NCBI GenBank assembly: GCA_009911035.1
Contig: QXWO01000017.1
Span: 1 to 64,000 of the forward strand
Length of the DNA stretch: 64,000 nt
Source: Lachnospiraceae bacterium
GTDB taxonomy: Bacteria; Bacillota; Clostridia; Lachnospirales; Lachnospiraceae
Reading direction: 5' to 3'
This document shows positions 43,601-51,719 of this stretch, one piece after another. The position numbers were made by a program, and so were the translations under genes. The first letter of the stretch is position 1. Each line of letters starts with the position of its first letter. The notes under the pieces were generated by a model. It was not told the DNA's origin and ran no database searches. It saw only the letters and a list, made by a program, of their open reading frames with translations.

Positions 43601-44178
43601 AGTTCAATACGATAGGGGTTCTCCTCTGTCAAATCAAAGATATCTATGATACCTCCCCTGATTCCGAACTGCCCCGGCGCTTCCACCTGGTAATTCTTCT
43701 CATATCCCATTTCTACAAGGCGTTCCCCAAGCTTTCCAACATCTATCCGGCTTTTACCGTCAATTTTTAAAATGTGCTCTTTCCATGCAGAAAGGGGAAT
43801 CTGGGGCGCCATAAGGCTGCTGAATGTGGTAACCACCGTTACTGGTTTTCCCTCCAGCATACGCCTTAAACATTTAATCCGCTCCGCTACAAGCTGGTTT
43901 CCATGGATATCCGCCTGATAAAAAATAAGATCCTTGGCCGGATAGGAGGTTACGTTTCTGTCATAGAAACGGTAGTCCTCCATCAGCTCCTTTACCCTCA
44001 AATCGCTGAATGTAACGATAAGTTTATTTTTAAGATCTTCTCCCAGCCCGTATATCATATGGAGCTTCTGTGACTCCACACATCCGCTCAGGGATACGCA
44101 GGTACTGCCCCTGCGTATCTTTTTCTTGATTTCTTCAAATTCCCCCCATTCTTCCAGAGGCGCCGTTAATGCTCTCAT
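40624..44178 (-). CDS. mfd: Transcription-repair coupling factor Mfd
   Basis: SF2 translocase of 1184 residues that removes stalled RNA polymerase from lesions and recruits UvrA. Seen: a UvrB-like N-terminal module with [35 protein letters not shown]-type segments near 170-205, the RNAP-interaction region [18 protein letters not shown] near 505-522, Walker A [11 protein letters not shown] near 650, DEEQ box [14 protein letters not shown] near 750, [35 protein letters not shown], and [16 protein letters not shown]. The ending region has ILDRF-like [14 protein letters not shown] (TRCF domain). Starts 32 bases after pth, probably in one transcript. Confidence 0.97.
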   Translation of the reverse strand: [1184 protein letters not shown]

Positions 44179-44210
44179 GCAAATTTTCCCTCACACATTT
44201 ATACTTGATA

Positions 44211-44792
44211 TTATTTTTCCGCAGGATTCTTCCTGTTAAACTCGTTCATTGCCCTGTCTGTCTCCCCAGCCAGCATCATTTCTGCTGCCGCCACGGCTTT
44301 TTCCAGACCTTCTTTCATTAGAGGCGCTTCTTCTTTATTAAAATGCCCCAGAACATAATCCGCCAGGTCATACCCTTTTGGTTTTTCCCCAACGCCGATC
44401 CGTATCCTGTGAAAATTTTCTGTGCCCAGATGCCGGATGATATCCTTAAGGCCGTTATGACCGCCCGCGCTTCCTCTTTTCCGCACCCGCACCTGTCCCG
44501 GCGGAAGGGAAATATCATCCGATATCACAATCAACTCTGTTTCCACATCTATTTTATAATAATCAGTCAGGGGCCTGATGCTCTCACCGCTTGCGTTCAT
44601 GAAGGTAAGCGGCTTTGCCAGAATCACCTTCTGCCCGTTTATTATTCCTTTTCCCAGCATTGCCTTGTGTCTGATGTCCATTACCGTAATATTATATTTA
44701 TCTGACAATGCATCAATCATTGCAAAACCAATATTGTGTCTCGTATTATCATATTCTCTTTTAGGATTTCCAAGTCCTGCTATCACAAACAT
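44211..44792 (-). CDS. pth: Peptidyl-tRNA hydrolase
   Basis: Cytoplasmic enzyme of 193 residues releasing tRNA from peptidyl-tRNA drop-off products. Seen: MFVIAGLGNPKREYDNTRHNIGFAMID at the N terminus with the conserved Asn and catalytic His20, LAKPLTFMNASGESI near 62-76, DDISLPPGQVRVRKRGSAGGHNGLKDI near 94-120, RIRIGVGEKP near 127-136, and YVLGHF. I start at 44792, at the conserved N terminus, with GGGA upstream; the open frame runs 12 codons further to 44828 without a site. Cotranscribed with mfd, as in many Firmicutes. Confidence 0.96.
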   Translation of the reverse strand: MFVIAGLGNPKREYDNTRHNIGFAMIDALSDKYNITVMDIRHKAMLGKGIINGQKVILAKPLTFMNASGESIRPLTDYYKIDVETELIVISDDISLPPGQVRVRKRGSAGGHNGLKDIIRHLGTENFHRIRIGVGEKPKGYDLADYVLGHFNKEEAPLMKEGLEKAVAAAEMMLAGETDRAMNEFNRKNPAEK

Positions 44793-44857
44793 ATTATCCC
44801 ACACGCCTTTCCCTACGGGTTCTTTCATATTGAATGCCGTAAAAGTGCTACCCTGCC

Positions 44858-44866
44858 ATCATAGCA
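44858..44866 (-). promoter_or_regulatory. Extended -10 promoter candidate for pth-mfd
   Basis: Minus strand TGC-TATGAT, an extended -10 placed just after the spoVG terminator, whose T tract would occupy the -35. Predicted leader about 59 bases. Confidence 0.4.
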
Positions 44867-44878
44867 TATTTTTTCAGC

Positions 44879-44906
44879 AAAAAAAAGAGCAAAGCCTGCG
44901 CTTTGC
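44879..44906 (-). terminator. Rho-independent terminator after spoVG
   Basis: Minus strand stem GCAAAGC/GCTTTGC with a four-base loop followed directly by a run of eight T residues. It lies about 85 bases beyond the spoVG stop. Confidence 0.8.
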
Positions 44907-44991
44907 CCTTCCGTTACAAACGCTGCCACACTTCGGCAGTGCCTGCTGCTGTTTCCCTTTTACTGTTCATGCCATTCACAGTAGCATACCG

Positions 44992-45267
44992 CTATTCTTC
45001 CTCGTCCGGTTCCAGCAGTGCATTATGATATTTTTCTAAAATAATTTCCTGAATCTTCTCTCTGGTAGAAGAATTAATTGGATGGGCGATGTCCCTGTAT
45101 TCTCCATCTGCTGCCTTTTTACTGGGCATTGCAATGAACAGCCCCTTATCCCCTTCTATTACTTTAATATCATGTATCACAAACTCCTCGTCAATCGTAA
45201 TAGATACAATGGCGCGCATTTTGCCCTCTTTTGTTATCTTTCTCACACGTACATCTGTAATCTGCAT
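44992..45267 (-). CDS. spoVG: SpoVG, septation/sporulation RNA-binding regulator
   Basis: Small protein of 91 residues of the SpoVG family, a sporulation-linked regulator with RNA- and DNA-binding activity in other Firmicutes. Seen: [37 protein letters not shown] near 3-39, [31 protein letters not shown] near 42-72, essentially the whole family pattern, and an acidic C terminus. AGGGGG lies about six bases before the ATG, 38 bases after glgD. In this genome it may be cotranscribed with glgC and glgD, and a strong terminator follows. Confidence 0.97.
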   Translation of the reverse strand: MQITDVRVRKITKEGKMRAIVSITIDEEFVIHDIKVIEGDKGLFIAMPSKKAADGEYRDIAHPINSSTREKIQEIILEKYHNALLEPDEEE

Positions 45268-45305
45268 TTTCAGTCCCCCTTAGCTAGAACTTTTTTGCTT
45301 ACCCA

Positions 45306-46424
45306 TCAGATCACGTATCTGTCATTTCTCTCCAATACAATCTTAATGCCGTCAGTACCTGCATGATAGGAGTTGGCCCTGATTGTATCGCGGCTTTCAA
45401 CGATACAGTTCTCAATGTGGGTATTGTCTCCAATGTAAACATCATTTAAAATAATAGAATTTTTAATGTAGCAATTGTTTCCAATATAAGCCTTCTTAAA
45501 TACTACGGAGTTTTCCACGACTCCGTTAACGATACAGCCGCTGGAAATAAGGCTGTTCCGAATCTGCGCCCCTACGTTATACTTGGCCGGCGGCAGATCC
45601 TCCACCCGGGAATAAATGTCTGGATACTGCTTAAAGAAATAATCTCTTGTCTCAGCATTTAAGAAATCCATGTTTGCGTCGAAATAGTCCTCCACTGTTG
45701 CAATATTCTTCCAGTATCCCTTCATCTTGTACCCATAGATCCGTTTTATATTCTTATAACGGACCAGCACATCCTTTACAAAATCATACCGATCTTCTTC
45801 CGCGCACTTTTCAATCATCTCAATAAGCTGACGCCTTCTGACCACATAAATACCGCAGGAAATAGTGTTGGATTTTGCAACAACCGGCTTCTCCTCGAAA
45901 TCCTCAATGCGGCTTTCCTCATTCATCTTGATCGTTCCGAATCTGTCCACATTCACGTTGGACCCCATATCCTTGCATACCACGGTGATATCCGCTTTCT
46001 TGGCGATATGGTATTCCAGCACTTTATTGTAATCCAGCTTGTATACGCCGTCGCCGGACGCAATTACAACATAAGGCTCATGGCTGTTTTTGAGGAAGGA
46101 AAGGTTCTGGGCAACTGCGTCTGCCGTGCCTCTGTACCAGGAATTGCTCTCCGCCGTAACCGCCGGGGTAAACACATACAGCCCTCCCTGTTTGCGTCCA
46201 AAATCCCACCATTTGGATGAATTTAAGTGCTCATTGAGACTTCTGGCATTGTACTGGGTAAATACTGCCACTTTCTGAATATGGGAATTTGTCATGTTGC
46301 TCAGTGCAAAGTCAATGCTCCGGTAACTGCCTGCAATAGGCATTGCACACACTGCCCTCTTTTGGGAAAGTTCCTTCATCCTATAACTGTTTCCGCCCGC
46401 TAATACGATACCAATTGCTCTCAC
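45306..46424 (-). CDS. glgD: GlgD, glucose-1-phosphate adenylyltransferase regulatory-type subunit
   Basis: A protein of 372 residues, the partner of GlgC in ADP-glucose synthesis for glycogen. Seen: [36 protein letters not shown] at the N terminus, where the catalytic form GGxGxRL is altered as in Glg[32 protein letters not shown] near 98-109, and a left-handed beta-helix C terminus ([24 protein letters not shown]). The start is GTG overlapping the glgC TGA (GTGA), so the two are translationally coupled. Likely modulates the GlgC heterotetramer rather than acting alone. Confidence 0.95.
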   Translation of the reverse strand: MRAIGIVLAGGNSYRMKELSQKRAVCAMPIAGSYRSIDFALSNMTNSHIQKVAVFTQYNARSLNEHLNSSKWWDFGRKQGGLYVFTPAVTAESNSWYRGTADAVAQNLSFLKNSHEPYVVIASGDGVYKLDYNKVLEYHIAKKADITVVCKDMGSNVNVDRFGTIKMNEESRIEDFEEKPVVAKSNTISCGIYVVRRRQLIEMIEKCAEEDRYDFVKDVLVRYKNIKRIYGYKMKGYWKNIATVEDYFDANMDFLNAETRDYFFKQYPDIYSRVEDLPPAKYNVGAQIRNSLISSGCIVNGVVENSVVFKKAYIGNNCYIKNSIILNDVYIGDNTHIENCIVESRDTIRANSYHAGTDGIKIVLERNDRYVI

Positions 46425-47695
46425 TTTTCATCACCTGCCTTAATTAATGTTTTTCCGCTTGCAAGATAGTTATCCGGATAATCCTCTGGCGATGTCTGCC
46501 CGAATATGCAGGTATTCTTTCCTACCGTTATTCCATCCGGCAAAACGCTCTTTTCTCCTATTGTCACCATGCCGCTGTCATAAATGCTGGGGTCTGTCTC
46601 ATTGGGCACTTCTTCGCCATACCCCAGCCTGACCTGATTCCCGACCTTCACATTTTCTGCCACAATTGCCTTGTAAAGTTCACAGCCGTCCCCTATAGAA
46701 GTATTATTCATGATAATGGAATCCCGGACAACGGTCTCCTTCCCGATGGTCACACCGCAGCCAATAACGGAATTGTATACCTTTCCGTAAATATCTGCGC
46801 CCTCCCCTATGATGCTTCTCTCGATCACCGAATCATCAGCGATATACTGGGGCGGAAGGCTCTCGCTCTTGGTATATATCTTCCAGTATTCCTCATAAAG
46901 GTTAAATTCAGGCACAATGTCAATCAGCTCCATATTTGCCTGCCAGTAAGAGCTTAAGGTTCCCACATCCTTCCAGTATCCGTTAAACTCATAAGCGTAA
47001 AGCGGATACCCTTTCCCGTGGCAGTAAGGAATCACATGTTTGCCAAAATCCAGCCTTGGCTGCTGTGCGTTTTCAAGAAGCGCCTCCTTTAAGGTCTTCC
47101 AGTTAAATATGTAAATCCCCATGGATGCAAGATTGCTCCTGGGATTAGCGGGCTTTTCTTCAAAATCGGTTATTTTCCTCTCATTATCCGTAATCATGAT
47201 GCCGAACCTTTTCGCCTCTTCCATGGGAACAGGCATGACCGCAATGGTGACTTCCGCCCCTTTGTCCTTATGGAAATCCAGCATGACTTCATAGTCCATT
47301 TTATATATGTGATCTCCGGAAAGTATCAAAACATATTCCGGATTATAGCTTTCCATGTAATCCAGATTCTGGTATATGGCATTAGCCGTGCCGGTGTACC
47401 ATTCGCTGTTGGCGCTTTTTTCATAGGGCGGAAGAACAGTCACACCGCCTATATTTCTGTCCAAATCCCAAGGAATACCTATCCCTATGTGGGTATTCAG
47501 GCGTAAAGGCTGATACTGTGTCAGAACGCCAACGGTATCCACTCCGGAATTGATGCAGTTACTTAATGGAAAGTCAATGATACGGTACTTTCCCCCAAAG
47601 GATACTGCCGGCTTGGCCACCTTTGACGTGAGCACGCCCAGCCTGCTTCCCTGACCACCCGCTAACAACATGGCAATCATTTCTTTTTTAATCAT
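46421..47695 (-). CDS. glgC: GlgC, glucose-1-phosphate adenylyltransferase
   Basis: Enzyme of 424 residues making ADP-glucose from glucose-1-phosphate and ATP, the committed step of glycogen synthesis. Seen: [40 protein letters not shown] at the N terminus with the intact GGxGSRL loop, [16 protein letters not shown] near 96-111, [13 protein letters not shown] near 118-130, [21 protein letters not shown], and C-terminal beta-helix repeats ([23 protein letters not shown]). GAGG lies seven bases before the ATG. First gene of glgC-glgD-spoVG, with a promoter at 47768-47796. Confidence 0.97.
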   Translation of the reverse strand: MIKKEMIAMLLAGGQGSRLGVLTSKVAKPAVSFGGKYRIIDFPLSNCINSGVDTVGVLTQYQPLRLNTHIGIGIPWDLDRNIGGVTVLPPYEKSANSEWYTGTANAIYQNLDYMESYNPEYVLILSGDHIYKMDYEVMLDFHKDKGAEVTIAVMPVPMEEAKRFGIMITDNERKITDFEEKPANPRSNLASMGIYIFNWKTLKEALLENAQQPRLDFGKHVIPYCHGKGYPLYAYEFNGYWKDVGTLSSYWQANMELIDIVPEFNLYEEYWKIYTKSESLPPQYIADDSVIERSIIGEGADIYGKVYNSVIGCGVTIGKETVVRDSIIMNNTSIGDGCELYKAIVAENVKVGNQVRLGYGEEVPNETDPSIYDSGMVTIGEKSVLPDGITVGKNTCIFGQTSPEDYPDNYLASGKTLIKAGDEK

Positions 47696-47767
47696 GTCCT
47701 CACCTCTTACAAGTATTTTTGTATCTATAACTATTTGATACAGGTACCATTTATAAAATGTATGAAT

Positions 47768-47796
47768 AGTATACCATATATTAACTCAAAAGTGAA
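47768..47796 (-). promoter_or_regulatory. Promoter of the glgC-glgD-spoVG operon
   Basis: Minus strand TTCACT (47796-47791), a 17-base spacer ending in TGG, then TATACT (47773-47768), i.e. an extended -10. The leader is about 66 bases. The 312-base gap 47696-48007 holds this and the murC promoter; I see nothing else in it. Confidence 0.65.
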
Positions 47797-47944
47797 TATT
47801 TTTTACAATTATATTCGGAAACAATCCGCTTTTTATGTTACTTTTTTACAATCTTTTGCATAAGCAAAATATCTTCTCCCATGTTTTTTACTACATTTTG
47901 TGTCTGTATCCTAGTTTCATACGCTTATTTTGTTAAAAATGCCA

Positions 47945-47973
47945 TTGGTTTTTATTGTGTAATTATATATAAT
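47945..47973 (+). promoter_or_regulatory. Promoter of murC
   Basis: TTGGTT (47945-47950), a 17-base spacer and TATAAT (47968-47973); start near 47980, leader about 28 bases, then GGAGG eight bases before ATG. Confidence 0.7.
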
Positions 47974-48007
47974 TAAGTCAAAACTAATAAAAACGGAGGA
48001 TTTTTTC

Positions 48008-49387
48008 ATGTACCAATTAGACTTCAACCATCCCATCCATATATATTTCATCGGAATCGGCGGCATCAGCATGAGCGGTCTTGCTGAAATCCTTCTGGAA
48101 AAAGGCTTTACCGTTTCCGGCTCCGATGCAAAAGAATCTTCCCTGACCCGGGCACTGTGCCAGAAAGGCGCACAGATTCATTACGGCCAGAAAGCAGAAA
48201 ACATAAATAACAAAATTGACCTTGTGGTTTATACCAGCGCCATCCACCCTGACAATCCGGAATTTACCGCCATGAAAGAAATGGAGATTCCCTCCCTGAC
48301 CAGAGCCGAACTGCTCGGACAGATGATGAAAAATTATGAATTTCCCGTTGCTGTCAGCGGCACCCACGGAAAAACCACCACTACCTCCATGATTTCGGAA
48401 ATCCTTCTTGAGGCGGATACAGACCCTACCCTTTCTATCGGCGGCATATTAAAGGCCATCGGCGGAAACATACGCATCGGCAGATCCGGCTACTTTGTCA
48501 CGGAAGCCTGCGAATATACCAACAGCTTTTTAAGCTTTTTTCCAAAAATAGGAATTATATTAAATATAGAAGAAGACCATCTTGACTTTTTTAAAGACAT
48601 TGACGACATACGCAATTCCTTCCGCCGCTTTGCACAGCTCCTCCCTGCAGACGGGGTCTTAATAATCAACGGGGAGATTCCCGAAGTAAACACGGTGCTG
48701 GAAGGGCTGTCCTGCCGCGTCATAACCTATGGAAGTTCGGATGCCTTTGATTACCATCCCGAAAATATCCGCTATGACGAAAACGGATGCGCTGGTTTCC
48801 TTCTCGTGAAAAAGGACGGCTCCAGGGAAGAAATCCTCTTAGGCGTCCCCGGTGAACACAATATTTACAATGCCCTTGCGGCCATTGCCCTTGCAGACTA
48901 TTTTTCCATCGGTTCCCCTGCAGTAAAATCTGCTCTTGCCCATTTCCACGGCACCGACCGCCGCTTTGAGTACAAAGGCCGTTTGAACGGAACCATTATA
49001 ATAGATGATTATGCACACCATCCCACAGAAATTACCGCTACTTTAACTGCGGTTGCAAATTATCCTCATCAATCCTTATGGTGCGTATTCCAGCCCCACA
49101 CCTTTACCCGCACCAAAGCTTTTATGAAAGAGTTTGCCAAATCTCTTTCTCTTGCAGACCACATTGTACTGGCCGATATTTTTCCTGCCAGGGAAACCGA
49201 CAATTTAGGCATCAGTTCAAAGACTCTTCTTGAGGAAATCAAATCATATGGAAAAGACTGCCACTATTTTCCTTCTTTTCAGGAAATAGAAAACTTTCTC
49301 AAAAAAAATTGCGCCCCCGGTGACTTGTTGATAACTATGGGCGCCGGAGACGTTGTAAACATTGGGGAAAATCTTTTAAAGCAATAA
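48008..49387 (+). CDS. murC: UDP-N-acetylmuramate-L-alanine ligase
   Basis: Cytoplasmic Mur ligase of 459 residues adding L-Ala to UDP-MurNAc. Seen: an N-terminal Rossmann IYFIGIGGISMSGLAEILLEKGFTVSGSD near 12-40, the P-loop VSGTHGKTTTTSMISEIL near 115-132, EACEYTNSFLSFFPKIGIILNIEEDHLDFF near 166-195, GEHNIYNALAAIALA near 283-297, HGTDRRFEYKG and IIDDYAHHPTEITATL near 335-350. Monocistronic: own promoter upstream and a long hairpin with a T tract downstream. It is separate from ddl and murF, which lie about 9 kb away on the other strand. Confidence 0.97.
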   Translation: MYQLDFNHPIHIYFIGIGGISMSGLAEILLEKGFTVSGSDAKESSLTRALCQKGAQIHYGQKAENINNKIDLVVYTSAIHPDNPEFTAMKEMEIPSLTRAELLGQMMKNYEFPVAVSGTHGKTTTTSMISEILLEADTDPTLSIGGILKAIGGNIRIGRSGYFVTEACEYTNSFLSFFPKIGIILNIEEDHLDFFKDIDDIRNSFRRFAQLLPADGVLIINGEIPEVNTVLEGLSCRVITYGSSDAFDYHPENIRYDENGCAGFLLVKKDGSREEILLGVPGEHNIYNALAAIALADYFSIGSPAVKSALAHFHGTDRRFEYKGRLNGTIIIDDYAHHPTEITATLTAVANYPHQSLWCVFQPHTFTRTKAFMKEFAKSLSLADHIVLADIFPARETDNLGISSKTLLEEIKSYGKDCHYFPSFQEIENFLKKNCAPGDLLITMGAGDVVNIGENLLKQ

Positions 49388-49405
49388 CTGTCCACATTAT
49401 CCACA
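49388..49405 (+). promoter_or_regulatory. Two abutting DnaA boxes
   Basis: CTGTCCACA (49388-49396) directly followed by the perfect DnaA box TTATCCACA (49397-49405). The pair starts on the base after the murC stop. See the second array at 49520-49546. Confidence 0.6.
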
Positions 49406-49447
49406 TATTTTCATACCGGAGTCTTCCGAAAATATGTGGATATTTTT
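49398..49447 (+). terminator. Terminator of murC
   Basis: A 15-base perfect stem (49398-49412 with 49428-49442), a 15-base loop, then TTTTT. The left arm overlaps a DnaA box, so the right arm carries an inverted copy, tgtggatat, at 49435-49443. Confidence 0.75.
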
Positions 49448-49519
49448 CCACCCCAAACCAGATTATTTTCCAGCATTTTACATGGTTTTCTTCTTCCCCG
49501 CCTTCTCATGGCAGCCATA

Positions 49520-49546
49520 ATATCCACATTGTCCACACTATCCACA
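49520..49546 (+). promoter_or_regulatory. Three abutting DnaA boxes upstream of the primosome operon
   Basis: ATATCCACA, TTGTCCACA and CTATCCACA lie end to end at 49520-49528, 49529-49537 and 49538-49546, each one mismatch from TTATNCACA. They end 47 bases before the -35 of the dnaD-like operon. Together with the pair at 49388 and the inverted copy at 49435 there are six boxes in 160 bases. Confidence 0.6.
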
Positions 49547-49593
49547 AAACCCTCAATCCCTTGAAAATACTGGACTTTTTGAAATTTACCCTA

Positions 49594-49622
49594 TTCCTTT
49601 TTGCCGGTGCTTATGCTATAAT
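49594..49622 (+). promoter_or_regulatory. Promoter of the dnaD-like/dnaI-like/prs operon
   Basis: TTCCTT (49594-49599), a 17-base spacer ending in TGC, then TATAAT (49617-49622), an extended -10. Start near 49629, leader about 42 bases. Confidence 0.6.
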
Positions 49623-49670
49623 TCAATTTGCTTTCAATTCGTGAAAATAATATGCAAGGGGGGTGGCTTT

Positions 49671-50714
49671 ATGGGTCACTTTAAAATTTATCAGGAAAAC
49701 TATGCTGATGTAACTGTTGTGTCCAACATTTTCATAGACCAGTATATGAAAGATGCCAACGACGCCCAGTTAAAAATATACCTGTATCTGCTCCGGGTCA
49801 TGGGGGCCGGACTGTGCACCAGTGTTTCGGATATTGCAGACCAGTTCAACCATACGGAAAAGGACGTGGTCAGGGCTCTTAAATATTGGGAAAAGAACCG
49901 CCTTTTATCTTTGGAATATGACGAAGGGAAAAATATTTCCGGCATCCGTCTTCTATCCATTGTCAAAAGCCCCATAAAGGATGTCCACCCACTTGCTTCC
50001 GTGGTCCAGCTTCCTGCCAAAAATGAAGCGCCTCCTGCAAAAGCAGATTTGTCCAAGCCTGTTTACAGTCTCGACCAATTAAAAGAATTCCAGAACAATG
50101 AGGAGACAGCCCAGATTATTTTTGTTGCGGAGCAGTATATCGGCAGGCCCTTAAGTCCTTCCGAAATCAACACCATCCTCTTTTTCTCGGACAAGCTTGG
50201 ATTTTCCGAGGACTTAATTGATTATCTGATTCAATACTGCGTAGGCCGTGAGAAGAAGGATTTCCGGTACATAGAAAAGGTTGCTTTAAGCTGGGCGGAG
50301 GCAGGCATCACCACCCCCGGCCAGGCGTCAAAGCTTGCGGGAAAATATGACAAAATTGTCTATGACATCATGAAAGCTTTAGGCAAACCGGGCACTCCCA
50401 CCAAAGCGGAGGCAGGATTTGCCACCAAATGGACAAAGGAACTGGGATTTGCCAAAGAGATTATTTTAGAAGCATGCAGCCGTACAGTTATGGCTACAGA
50501 CAAGCACCGCTTTGAATATGCAGACAGCATTTTAAGCAGCTGGGCCAAAAAGAATGTACGCATCAAGGCCGATATCAGCGCCCTTGATGAAGCTTACGCC
50601 AAAAATAAATCCTCCGCCCCCAGGTTACAGAACACTTCCTCCGGGCAGTTTAACCAGTTCATGCATACAAATTATGATTTTGAGGCGCTGGAAAAAGAAA
50701 TCCTGAGCAATTAA
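49671..50714 (+). CDS. DnaD-domain primosome protein
   Basis: A protein of 347 residues expected to act in loading the replicative helicase at oriC and restart sites. Seen: an N-terminal winged-helix region (VVSNIFIDQYMKDANDAQLKIYLYLLRVM near 15-43, then VSDIADQFNHTEKDVVRALKYWEKN near 50-74) as in DnaD/DnaB primosome proteins. A middle DnaD/DnaB_2 domain follows (IGRPLSPSEINTILFFSDKLGFSEDLIDYLIQYCV near 156-190, YIEKVALSWAEAGI). ATG at 49671 follows AAGGGGGG; the upstream GTG frame start is not used. It lies 25 bases before the helicase-loader gene. Clostridial proteins of this type are often called DnaD-like; B. subtilis DnaB is the other option. Confidence 0.88.
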   Translation: MGHFKIYQENYADVTVVSNIFIDQYMKDANDAQLKIYLYLLRVMGAGLCTSVSDIADQFNHTEKDVVRALKYWEKNRLLSLEYDEGKNISGIRLLSIVKSPIKDVHPLASVVQLPAKNEAPPAKADLSKPVYSLDQLKEFQNNEETAQIIFVAEQYIGRPLSPSEINTILFFSDKLGFSEDLIDYLIQYCVGREKKDFRYIEKVALSWAEAGITTPGQASKLAGKYDKIVYDIMKALGKPGTPTKAEAGFATKWTKELGFAKEIILEACSRTVMATDKHRFEYADSILSSWAKKNVRIKADISALDEAYAKNKSSAPRLQNTSSGQFNQFMHTNYDFEALEKEILSN

Positions 50715-50739
50715 AGCACAGCCGTAAGGAGAATTCACT

Positions 50740-51711
50740 GTGGCACTGACTAACTCTCAATATGACGCAATTATGCGTGAATATGAATACAGACAAAACA
50801 GAAACAGGCACCTGCTTGATGAGCGCACCGCATTTATCTACAAAAACGTGGACGGTTACCGGGAATTGTCTGAATCCATTGCTGCCATATCCGTTTCCCA
50901 GGGCAGGAAACTGTTAGAGGGCGACGACTATGCTCTGGAGGATTTAAGAACTTCCTTACGCAGCCTTTCTTCCATGAAAGACCAGCTCCTTACAGGCGCC
51001 GGCTATCCGGCTGATTACCTGGCCCCCATTTACGACTGTCCTGACTGTAAGGATACCGGATATATCAACGGCGTGAAATGCCACTGTTTCAGGCAGGCAG
51101 TCATTGACCTGCTCTACGAACAGTCAGGCATCCGGGACATGCTGGAAAAAGAAAATTTCAGTATGCTTTCTTATGACTATTATCAGGGAGAAGACCTTGA
51201 GCGTTTTGGAAAAACCGTAAATGCATGCAGAAATTTCATAAAAACTTTCGATACAGACTATCAAAATTTATTCTTTTATGGTACAGTGGGTACGGGCAAA
51301 TCTTTTTTGTCCGGCTGCATTGCCAAAGAGCTGATAGAAAGCGGCCACTCCGTTATTTATTTCAGCGCGGCCGGGCTTTTTGAAACCATATCCAGAAATA
51401 TGTTTGATTATAAATATAAAGAAGATGCTTTAAGTCTGGGGGGGGATCTGCGCGACAGTGATTTGCTGATCATCGACGATTTGGGAACTGAATACCATAA
51501 ATCCACAGCTCCTTCCGTGTTGTTTTCCCTTTTGAACCAGCGGCATCTTTGTAAAAAATCTACCATCATCTCCACCAACCTGTCTTTGGAAGACCTGTTA
51601 AACCGCTACTCAGACCGGGTTTTTTCCCGGATAACAAATCAATACAGTATCTGCAAATTTACCGGACCTGACATCCGGACCTTAAAAAAAAGACTGCAAA
51701 ACAGAAAGTGA
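50740..51711 (+). CDS. DnaC/DnaI-like helicase loader ATPase
   Basis: AAA+ protein of 323 residues. Seen: an N-terminal helical region, a zinc-site-like YDCPDCKDTGYINGVKCHC near 91-109 (four Cys), as in DnaI, then the AAA+ core: Walker A FFYGTVGTGKSFLSGC near 181-196, IYFSAAGLFE, Walker B LLIIDDLGTEY near 242-252, and arginine-finger region RYSDRVFSRI near 288-297. The start is GTG at 50740 with AAGGAG eight bases upstream. Between the DnaD-like gene and prs. Predicted to load the DnaB/DnaC-type replicative helicase. Confidence 0.93.
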   Translation: MALTNSQYDAIMREYEYRQNRNRHLLDERTAFIYKNVDGYRELSESIAAISVSQGRKLLEGDDYALEDLRTSLRSLSSMKDQLLTGAGYPADYLAPIYDCPDCKDTGYINGVKCHCFRQAVIDLLYEQSGIRDMLEKENFSMLSYDYYQGEDLERFGKTVNACRNFIKTFDTDYQNLFFYGTVGTGKSFLSGCIAKELIESGHSVIYFSAAGLFETISRNMFDYKYKEDALSLGGDLRDSDLLIIDDLGTEYHKSTAPSVLFSLLNQRHLCKKSTIISTNLSLEDLLNRYSDRVFSRITNQYSICKFTGPDIRTLKKRLQNRK

Positions 51712-51719
51712 GGTACTTT

